Position numbers and translations under genes: made by a program
Shown here: piece by piece, positions 1-4,940 of the stretch
Layout of the letters: each line of letters opens with the position of its first letter
Numbering within the stretch: the stretch's first letter is position 1
Assembly: GCA_025933895.1 (NCBI GenBank)
Contig: JAICZB010000173.1
Span: 1-5,645, forward strand
Direction of reading: 5' to 3'
From: Thermoleophilia bacterium
Lineage (GTDB): Bacteria; Actinomycetota; Thermoleophilia; Gaiellales; Gaiellaceae
DNA: 5,645 nt
Notes under the pieces: model-generated
Told to the model about the DNA's origin: nothing
What the model saw: the letters and a program-made list of their open reading frames with translations, nothing else
The model's database searches: none

Positions 1-96
1 CACGGTACCGCCCGAAGTGCTACGAAAGCGTGTCAGCCGGTCGCGAAATGCCGACTCTTGCGCAGCATCGCGGCCAGGCGGGTGTGCAGGAGTCGA
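1..96. other. 3' flank of deoA, no gene recognised
   Basis: This stretch follows the stop codon of the phosphorylase gene on the minus strand. I find no convincing start, Shine-Dalgarno or conserved peptide in it. On the minus strand a weak hairpin can form between bases 51-56 and 35-40 (AGTCGG with CCGGCT, one G-U pair, 10-nt loop), about 40 nt past the stop. It has no following T run, so it is at best a doubtful transcription end. A minus-strand GTG at bases 3-1 could begin a downstream gene, but nothing in the window supports this. Confidence 0.4.
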
Positions 97-1389
97 TCAG
101 CGAATGACGTCGAGGATGAGAGGGCGCGGCTCCGGCGCAGGGCCGATCTCATACGCGGACAGGAGCGCCGCCTCGGCTGCCTCGGCCGCGCCGTTGTCGC
201 TTGCGTGGATCTCGGCCAGCGTCTCGCCACGCTCCACCCGGTCTCCGCGCTTCGCCCGGCAAACGACGCCGACTGCGTGGTCGATCGGATCCTCCTTGCG
301 CTCGCGGCCGGCGCCGAGCGCCATCGCGACGCCTGCCACCTCCCTCGCCCGCAGCTGACGCACGTGGCCGGCGGCCGGCGACGGCACCTGCCGAGCGACC
401 GGAGCGCTCGGCAGACGAGCCGGATCGGGGTTGCCGCCCTGGGCGCGGATCCAGCGCTCGTACGCCCCGAGCGCCGAACCGTCCGTGAGGGACGTGATGA
501 CGCGCTCCCGAGCGGCGTCTTCATCGAGCTCGAGATCCGAGAGCGCGAGCAGGAGCGTCGCCGCCTCGACGACGAGCTCGCGGAAGTCCGCCGGGCCGCC
601 TCCGGCGAGCGTGTCGTACGCCTCGCGCACCTCGAGCGCATTGCCGACCGCCTGCCCGAGCGGTTGCTCCATGTCCGTGAGAAGACACGCGACGTCCATG
701 CCAGCCTCCTCGCCGAGCCCGCGCATCGTCTCGGCCAGGCCCCGCGCCTCATCCGGCCCACGCATGAACGCCCCCTCGCCGACCTTGACGTCGAGGACGA
801 GGGCGCTCGCTCCACCCGCGATCTTCTTCGACATGATGCTCGCCGCGATGAGCGACACCTCGTCGATCGTCGCAGTCACGTCGCGCAGCGCGTACAGCTT
901 TCGATCCGCCGGTACGAGGTCGGCGCTCTGGCCGGCCACCGCGATGCCGATCTCCCTCACCTGGCCGGCGAGCTCGTCGATCGAGAGCTCCACGCGGAAG
1001 CCGGGGATGGATTCGAGCTTGTCGAGCGTGCCACCCGTGTGGCCGAGCCCGCGGCCGCTCATCTTCCCGAACGGGGCACCGCACGCCGCGACGACGGGCC
1101 CGAGGGCGAGCGTCGTCTTGTCCCCCACCCCGCCCGTCGAGTGCTTGTCCACCACGCGCCGGCCCAGCCGCGAGCTCAGATCGACTGTCTCACCGCTCGC
1201 GACCATCGCCTCCGTGAGCGCGAACGTCTCGACCGAGGACAGGCCCCGGAACCAGACGGCCATCAGCAGCGCCGCGGCCTGGTAGTCGGGCACCTCGTCG
1301 CGGACGTACGCGGCAATGAACTCCCGCAGCTGGGCCGCCGGGATCTCCCCGCCGTTCCGCTTCCGCTCGATCAGCTCGACGGCGTGCAT
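97..1389 (-). CDS. deoA: Pyrimidine-nucleoside (thymidine) phosphorylase
   Basis: This 430-residue cytosolic enzyme splits thymidine, deoxyuridine and probably uridine with phosphate into free base and (deoxy)ribose-1-phosphate, in pyrimidine salvage. It belongs to nucleoside phosphorylase family II and has the usual length. Visible parts are the helical N-terminus, the phosphate-binding KHSTGGVGDKTT (82-93) and the family signature SGRGLGHTGGTLDKLE (111-126). Arg169, Ser184 and Lys188 have the spacing of the base-binding residues Arg171, Ser186 and Lys190 of Escherichia coli DeoA, and His83 matches its His85. The C-terminal domain has GAGRERKEDPID (359-370) and a barrel-like ending. Lys109, just before MSGRG, matches Lys108 of Bacillus Pdp rather than Met111 of true thymidine phosphorylase, so broad pyrimidine-nucleoside activity (the name pdp) is likely. 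The ATG at 1389 fits the family N-terminus. The gene lies 10 nt behind ylxP, without a strong Shine-Dalgarno, so translation may be coupled. The family is certain; the exact substrate range is inferred. Confidence 0.96.
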   Translation of the reverse strand: MHAVELIERKRNGGEIPAAQLREFIAAYVRDEVPDYQAAALLMAVWFRGLSSVETFALTEAMVASGETVDLSSRLGRRVVDKHSTGGVGDKTTLALGPVVAACGAPFGKMSGRGLGHTGGTLDKLESIPGFRVELSIDELAGQVREIGIAVAGQSADLVPADRKLYALRDVTATIDEVSLIAASIMSKKIAGGASALVLDVKVGEGAFMRGPDEARGLAETMRGLGEEAGMDVACLLTDMEQPLGQAVGNALEVREAYDTLAGGGPADFRELVVEAATLLLALSDLELDEDAARERVITSLTDGSALGAYERWIRAQGGNPDPARLPSAPVARQVPSPAAGHVRQLRAREVAGVAMALGAGRERKEDPIDHAVGVVCRAKRGDRVERGETLAEIHASDNGAAEAAEAALLSAYEIGPAPEPRPLILDVIR

Positions 1390-1399
1390 GCGCGCGAGC

Positions 1400-1699
1400 C
1401 TAGTCCTCCGGATCGAAGACCAGGCGCTCTGCGCGCGCGACCTCCCACTCCTGCCCCCGCAGCCAGCGCTCGGCCTCGTCGAGCAGCCGCTCCACTTCCC
1501 GATGCTCGCGGGCGACGCACGCCGCGGTGATGCGCGCGCGCTGCCAGACGTCGTGGTGGTCGACCTCGGCCACCGATGCGCCGACGCGGTTCTGCAGCTG
1601 GGCCTTTGCCGAGCGCAGGTGGTGGCGCTTCTCCTTCAGCGAGTGCGCCTCGGGGAAGTGGAGCTCGCAGGTGAGGATTCCGACCCAGCCGCTCGGCAT
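1400..1699 (-). CDS. ylxP: YlxP-like DUF503 family protein
   Basis: This 99-residue soluble protein belongs to the DUF503 (YlxP) family, typically a little under 100 residues. The family hallmarks are present: an N-terminal strand WVGILTCELHF (5-15), the motif HSLKEKR (19-25), and VAEVDHHDVWQRARI (43-57), which lines up with the SISEIGYQDTWQR region of Bacillus YlxP. A helix with EREVER-like charge pattern follows. The molecular function is not established; the family is linked to translation and ribosome maturation by its usual place between infB and rbfA. Here it is cut off from infB by the marR/ankyrin pair and starts 8 nt after the marR stop. No Shine-Dalgarno precedes the ATG at 1699, so translational coupling to marR is likely. 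The same frame runs open for a long way upstream, but the family N-terminus fixes the start here. Confidence 0.9.
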   Translation of the reverse strand: MPSGWVGILTCELHFPEAHSLKEKRHHLRSAKAQLQNRVGASVAEVDHHDVWQRARITAACVAREHREVERLLDEAERWLRGQEWEVARAERLVFDPED

Positions 1700-1707
1700 G
1701 GACGGAT

Positions 1708-2139
1708 TCAAGCGGAGCGGATTGCGCGCTCGACGACCGAAGCAGCTGTCTCGACCGCCGCAATCTCTGCCTCGCTCGCATCGGCCAGGAGCTCCTCGAG
1801 GAGGTCCAACCTCCGCTCGCGACCACGCTCGAGGGTCCGCCTCCCCTTCGCCGTGGCCTCGATACGGATCGCCCGCGCATCGTTCACGTCCGGATACCTG
1901 CGTGCCAGACCGTCCGCCTCCATACCTGTCACGAGCTTGCTCATCGTCGCGCTGGTCACCTGTTCCGCAGCCGCCAGCTCCGTCAGCGACCGCGCGCCGC
2001 CGAACACGAGCACCGAGAGCGCCGAAGCACGCGCCGGCGAGATCCCCATGGCGGCGCCGTCCACCTCCCGCACGCGACGCAGCAGATGAATCGACGCCGA
2101 ATGGATCCGGTCGGCAGCGTTCCGGCCCCTGCTTGACAT
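1708..2139 (-). CDS. MarR-family transcriptional regulator
   Basis: This 143-residue protein has the length and layout of a MarR dimeric winged-helix regulator. An N-terminal dimerisation helix (about 5-27) is followed by the DNA-binding part: helices around 36-47 and 51-60, the recognition helix at about 62-76 (TSATMSKLVTGMEADGL), then a beta wing at 81-95 (RYPDVNDARAIRIEA) with the D-x-R pattern (Asp87, Arg89) usual for MarR wings. Two C-terminal helices (about 98-119 and 122-141) complete the dimer interface. There is no cysteine, so a thiol redox switch of the OhrR type is excluded. The ligand is unknown. The ATG at 2139 lies directly beside a 17-bp palindrome and has no Shine-Dalgarno, suggesting a leaderless or nearly leaderless mRNA and self-repression. 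It is divergent from an ankyrin-repeat gene, which is the most likely target, and heads an apparent marR-ylxP-deoA unit. Family assignment is firm; the target genes are inferred. Confidence 0.92.
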   Translation of the reverse strand: MSSRGRNAADRIHSASIHLLRRVREVDGAAMGISPARASALSVLVFGGARSLTELAAAEQVTSATMSKLVTGMEADGLARRYPDVNDARAIRIEATAKGRRTLERGRERRLDLLEELLADASEAEIAAVETAASVVERAIRSA

Positions 2140-2162
2140 AGTTGGTTAGGCTAACTAATAAT
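2133..2162 (+). promoter_or_regulatory. Putative sigma-70 type promoter of the ankyrin gene
   Basis: A perfect -35 hexamer TTGACA (2133-2138) is followed after 18 bp by AATAAT (2157-2162), 5 of 6 matches to the -10 consensus; TAATAA with a 17-bp spacer is an alternative reading. Transcription would begin near 2169, giving a short leader of about 20 nt that still holds the ribosome binding site. The palindrome 2142-2158 fills the spacer, so a bound repressor would block RNA polymerase. The -35 overlaps the marR start codon. Confidence 0.6.
2142..2158. promoter_or_regulatory. Putative MarR operator palindrome
   Basis: The bases TTGGTTAG-G-CTAACTAA form an inverted repeat with 8-bp arms and a 1-bp centre; 7 of 8 pairs match (only position 2144 with 2156 fails). 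Many MarR-family regulators bind AT-richer palindromes of about 16-20 bp of this kind next to their own gene. It stands out as AT-rich in a GC-rich region, lies 2 bp from the marR start codon, and sits between promoter-like elements in both directions. Binding by the neighbouring MarR protein is inferred. Confidence 0.7.
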
Positions 2163-2176
2163 CTACTCCTTGTCGA
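2148..2176 (-). promoter_or_regulatory. Putative marR promoter giving a leaderless transcript
   Basis: On the minus strand TCGACA (2176-2171, 5 of 6 matches to TTGACA) is followed after 17 bp by TAGCCT (2153-2148), which fits the loose TANNNT -10 pattern of high-GC Gram-positives. Transcription would start at about 2141-2139, at or just before the marR ATG. This agrees with the missing Shine-Dalgarno. The -10 element lies in the middle of the palindrome. The -10 is weak, so this is a tentative call. Confidence 0.4.
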
Positions 2177-2177
2177 G

Positions 2178-2183
2178 AGGAGG
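2178..2183 (+). promoter_or_regulatory. Ribosome binding site of the ankyrin gene
   Basis: AGGAGG ends 7 nt before the ATG at 2191, an ideal Shine-Dalgarno and spacing. It decides the start against the in-frame TTG at 2170, which lies upstream of this site. It is the best ribosome binding site in the window. Confidence 0.85.
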
Positions 2184-2190
2184 AACAGAC

Positions 2191-2721
2191 ATGGACATCT
2201 TCGAGCTGGTCGACGCCGACGACGGAGCCGCAATCCGGCGGCTGCTCACGCAGGAGCCGAGCGCTGCCGCCGCACGCGACGAGACGGGAATCGCTCCCCT
2301 GGCCCGCGCGCTCTACCGCGGCAATCGCGGCGCCTTCGCGGCGATCCGAGAGACCGTCTCGCTCACCGACCCGTGGGACCGGCTGCTCGCCGGCGAGTCG
2401 GACGGGATCCCCGCGCCCGATGCCTGGAGCCCCGACGGCTTCACTGCGCTCCATCTCGCCGCCTACGTCGACAACGCGGCCGCGGCACGTCTCCTGCTCG
2501 AGGCGGGTGCCGACCCGAATGCGGTGTCGAGGGCGAGCTTCGCGCGAGTTAGCCCGCTCGGCACCTGCGCCTTCGCAGGCGCGACCGAGGTCGCGCGCGT
2601 CCTCCTCGAGCACGGAGCAGATCCGACGATCGCGGAGGACGACCGCTTCACGCCACGAGCGGTCGCCGAAAGCAACGGCAACGCGGAGCTCGCCGAGCTG
2701 CTGCGCGAAGCCTGCGGCTGA
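2191..2721 (+). CDS. Ankyrin-repeat protein
   Basis: This 176-residue protein consists almost wholly of ankyrin repeats and has no signal peptide or membrane segment, so it should be cytosolic. The clearest repeat is 80-114, with the hallmark GFTALHLAAYVDN and LLLEAGADPN. The next (about 115-150) has ARVLLEHGADP and a degenerate first helix. The C-terminal cap (151-176) begins RFTPRAVAESNGN. Residues 3-53 look like diverged N-terminal repeats (IFELVDADDGAAIRRLL and GIAPLARALYRGNRGAF), followed by an irregular stretch at about 54-79. Ankyrin repeats bind partner proteins; no enzyme domain is present and the partner cannot be read from the sequence. The ATG at 2191 has a strong Shine-Dalgarno. 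It is the only plus-strand gene, divergent from marR and ending 2 nt from the infB stop. Control by the MarR protein is likely; a role in stress or drug response is only a guess from MarR company. Confidence 0.92.
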   Translation: MDIFELVDADDGAAIRRLLTQEPSAAAARDETGIAPLARALYRGNRGAFAAIRETVSLTDPWDRLLAGESDGIPAPDAWSPDGFTALHLAAYVDNAAAARLLLEAGADPNAVSRASFARVSPLGTCAFAGATEVARVLLEHGADPTIAEDDRFTPRAVAESNGNAELAELLREACG

Positions 2722-2748
2722 GACTAGCCCGCGGCCGAAGGGGCTTCG
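2706..2748. terminator. Inverted repeat over the convergent stop codons
   Basis: CGAAGCC (2706-2712) and GGCTTCG (2742-2748) are perfect 7-bp inverted copies around the two facing stop codons. Inside them GCGGCT (2714-2719) can pair with AGCCcGC (2726-2732, one bulged C) around a 6-nt loop. Together they could form a two-step hairpin in either transcript and end transcription from both sides. No T run follows on either strand and both arms are coding sequence, so the call is tentative. Confidence 0.3.
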
Positions 2749-4706
2749 TCGAGCGACGTCCGCTCGACCTCGCGCGTCTCGAAGATCTCGAGCACGTCGC
2801 CTTCCTTCACGTCGTTGAAGCCGTCGAGGAGGATGCCGCACTCGAAGCCCTCGGCGACCTCGCGGACGTCGTCCTTGAACCGCTTCAGCTGCGCGATCGT
2901 GGTCGTGTAGATCACTGCGCCCTCGCGAATCACGCGGACACTCGCGTTGCGGCGGACGACGCCGTCCGTGACCATGCAGCCGGCGATCGTGCCGAGCCTC
3001 GAGACGCGGAACAGCGCCCGCACCTCGGCCTCGCCGATCGTCTCCTCGGTCGTGACGGCGGCGAGCTTGCCGACGAGTGCCTGCTCTATGTCCTCGGTGA
3101 GCTTGTAGATGACGTCGTACGTGCGGATCTCGACGCCCTCGCGGGACGCGAGCTCGCGCGCCTCGGCGTTCGGGCGCACGTTGAAACCGACGATCAGCGC
3201 GTCGGACGCGGACGCGAGCATGATGTCGTTCTGCGTGATCGCGCCGACACCCTGCGCGATGACGTTCAGCCTCACCTCGGAGTGCTCGAACTTCGACAGC
3301 TCCGAGACGACGGCCTCGACCGAGCCGACCACGTCGCCGCGCACGATGAGGTTGAGATCCGAGACCTCGCCCGCCTGCAGCTGCTCGAACAGACCTTCGA
3401 GGGAGACACCGGCCGACGGCGCCGAGGCGAGCTGCTCCCGCCGGAGGCGCTCTCCGCGCCGGTTCGCGACCTCGCGCGCCTCGCGGTCGTTCGCGACGAC
3501 TCGCGCGAGCTCTCCTGCTCCCGGCGGCTTGTCGAAGCCGAGGATCTCGATCGGCTCGCCCGGCGCAGCGCTCTCCCGGCGCTCGCCGTTGTAGTCGAAG
3601 AGGGCCTTGACGCGGCCGTACGCGTCGCCCGCCACGACGGCGTCGCCGACCTTCAGCGTGCCGCGCTGGACGAGCATCGTCGCCACCGGCCCGCGGCCCA
3701 CGTCGAGTCGCGACTCGATGATCGGCCCGGACGCTTCCGCATCGGGATTCGCCTTCAGGCCTTCGAGCTCGAGATCCGCGACGAGGAGAACCTTCTCGAG
3801 CAGGTCCTCGAGATTCTGCTGCGTCTTCGCCGAGACCTCCGCGAACTGCGTCGAGCCGCCCCAGTCCTCCGGCTGGAGACCTTCCTGGGCCAGCTCGCCC
3901 TTGACGCGGTCGACGTTCGCGTCGGCGAGATCGACCTTGTTCACAGCGACGACGATCGGCACCTCGGCCGCGCGGGCGTGCGAGATCGACTCCTTCGTCT
4001 GCGGCATCACGCCGTCGTCGGCGGCGACGACGAGGACTGCGATGTCCGTCACCTTCGCGCCGCGGGCGCGCATGGCCGTGAAGGCCTCGTGGCCCGGCGT
4101 GTCGAGGAAGGTGATCTTGCGGCCGTCTTCGACGTCGACCTGATACGCGCCGATGTGCTGCGTGATCCCGCCGGCCTCGGTGGCGACGACGCGCGCGTTG
4201 CGGATCGCGTCGAGCAGCGTCGTCTTGCCGTGGTCGACATGGCCCATGATCGTCACGACCGGCGGCCGCGCCTGGAGCGCGTCGTCCGGGTCGTCGAAGG
4301 TCTCGGGCTCCTCCTCCTCGTCGGCGGCGTGCTTGATCGTCACCTCGCGCCCGAACTCGGCCGCGATCAGGTTCACCTCGTCGTCCGAAAGCGTCGCGGT
4401 CTGGGGCTTGATGACGTTGAGACCCATGAGGAACTTGAGGATGTCGGGAATCTTGACGCCGAGCGCCTGCGAGAGATCCTGGGCGCTGACGCCCGACTCG
4501 ACGGAGACGGGGCCGGTCGGCGGAGCCGCGGGCGGCGGCTTCGGCTCGCGGCGCTGGGCGTCCTGGCGCGCCTGCCGCTGCTCGCGCGGCGGCCTCGCCC
4601 CGCCCTGGTCGATGACGACGCGCCGCCTGCGTCCAGCGGCGCCGCCACCGCCACGCGGGCGAAGGGGACGGTTCGGTCTGTTGCCTCCGTTAGCCATGGC
4701 CGCCAT
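2724..4706 (-). CDS. infB: Translation initiation factor IF-2
   Basis: This 660-residue GTPase brings initiator fMet-tRNA to the 30S subunit and promotes 50S joining. The parts in order are: a basic Gly/Arg/Pro-rich N-terminus (7-62); one IF2_N domain (about 68-122); an acidic linker (128-145); and a G domain with G1 GHVDHGKTT (155-163), GGITQHIGAY (179-188), G3 DTPGH (202-206), G4 NKVD (256-259) and SAK (292-294). Domain II covers about 326-415, domain III about 432-545, and the tRNA-binding C2 domain about 550-650, with FECGILLDGFNDVKEGD (621-637). All GTPase motifs are intact. The N-terminal extension is short beside the 900-1000 residues common in actinobacteria. The start is uncertain: the ATG at 4706 (MAAMANGG) or 4697 (MANGG), both inside the end of ylxR and both without a clear Shine-Dalgarno, which suggests coupling to ylxR; an upstream in-frame start at 4760 is less likely. 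The stop lies 2 nt from the convergent ankyrin stop. Confidence 0.97.
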   Translation of the reverse strand: MAAMANGGNRPNRPLRPRGGGGAAGRRRRVVIDQGGARPPREQRQARQDAQRREPKPPPAAPPTGPVSVESGVSAQDLSQALGVKIPDILKFLMGLNVIKPQTATLSDDEVNLIAAEFGREVTIKHAADEEEEPETFDDPDDALQARPPVVTIMGHVDHGKTTLLDAIRNARVVATEAGGITQHIGAYQVDVEDGRKITFLDTPGHEAFTAMRARGAKVTDIAVLVVAADDGVMPQTKESISHARAAEVPIVVAVNKVDLADANVDRVKGELAQEGLQPEDWGGSTQFAEVSAKTQQNLEDLLEKVLLVADLELEGLKANPDAEASGPIIESRLDVGRGPVATMLVQRGTLKVGDAVVAGDAYGRVKALFDYNGERRESAAPGEPIEILGFDKPPGAGELARVVANDREAREVANRRGERLRREQLASAPSAGVSLEGLFEQLQAGEVSDLNLIVRGDVVGSVEAVVSELSKFEHSEVRLNVIAQGVGAITQNDIMLASASDALIVGFNVRPNAEARELASREGVEIRTYDVIYKLTEDIEQALVGKLAAVTTEETIGEAEVRALFRVSRLGTIAGCMVTDGVVRRNASVRVIREGAVIYTTTIAQLKRFKDDVREVAEGFECGILLDGFNDVKEGDVLEIFETREVERTSLDEAPSAAG

Positions 4707-4929
4707 CAGTGTAAAGGCGCCGCAGCTCGGGCCCGATGCGCACCGGCTGTCGCAGGACACGCGCGAACTGGCCGCGCTCGGCCGCGCGCTCGAAGCAGGC
4801 GAGGCTGCGGCACGTGTAGGTACCGCGGCCGGGCTCGTTCCGGCCGGCCACGAGGACGCCCTCGCGGGCCGCGAAGCGGAGCAGCTCGCGCTGCGGCGCC
4901 CGCCGGCCGCAGCCGGCGCAGCGCCGCAC
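4690..4929 (-). CDS. ylxR: YlxR family RNA-binding protein (RnpM-like)
   Basis: This 79-residue basic protein belongs to the YlxR (DUF448) family. The hallmarks are the N-terminal RRCAGCGRR with Cys4 and Cys7, then GRGTYTC (34-40) and Cys45 in SLACFERAAERGQFARVLR (42-60), matching the family pattern GRGaYvC...C...A.kr....raLr. Family members bind RNA; the Bacillus protein, renamed RnpM, was reported to bind RNase P RNA and modulate its activity, and the role in this organism is not known. The start is a GTG at 4929, 11 nt behind the nusA stop; the nusA stop TAG is part of an AGGA Shine-Dalgarno-like site about 10 nt upstream. The 3' end overlaps the infB start by 8-17 nt. The overlapping order nusA-ylxR-infB indicates one transcript and coupled translation. 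Confidence 0.93.
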   Translation of the reverse strand: MRRCAGCGRRAPQRELLRFAAREGVLVAGRNEPGRGTYTCRSLACFERAAERGQFARVLRQPVRIGPELRRLYTDGGHG

Positions 4930-4940
4930 GGGAGCGTTTC

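Noticed and set aside
35..56. Hairpin after deoA as a transcription terminator
   Set aside because: The stem is only 6 bp with one G-U pair and a 10-nt loop, and no T run follows on the minus strand. It is mentioned in the flank entry but not called a terminator.
58..1530. Plus-strand open frame of 490 codons opposite deoA
   Set aside because: It is the antisense of a certain enzyme gene in GC-rich DNA, where stop codons are rare. The product is rich in Arg, Ala and His with no family motif, and it has no ribosome binding site.
2170..2190. TTG at 2170 as start of the ankyrin gene
   Set aside because: The ideal AGGAGG at 2178-2183 lies downstream of the TTG and correctly placed for the ATG at 2191.
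1700..2233. N-terminal extension of ylxP through marR and the control region
   Set aside because: The frame is open, but the added part is Arg-rich and overlaps the whole marR gene, which has clear winged-helix motifs. DUF503 proteins begin where the ATG at 1699 lies.
2155..2841. Minus-strand open frame of 228 codons opposite the ankyrin gene
   Set aside because: It is Arg-rich, overlaps the infB end in another frame, matches no family, and lies under a gene with clear ankyrin hallmarks and a strong ribosome binding site.
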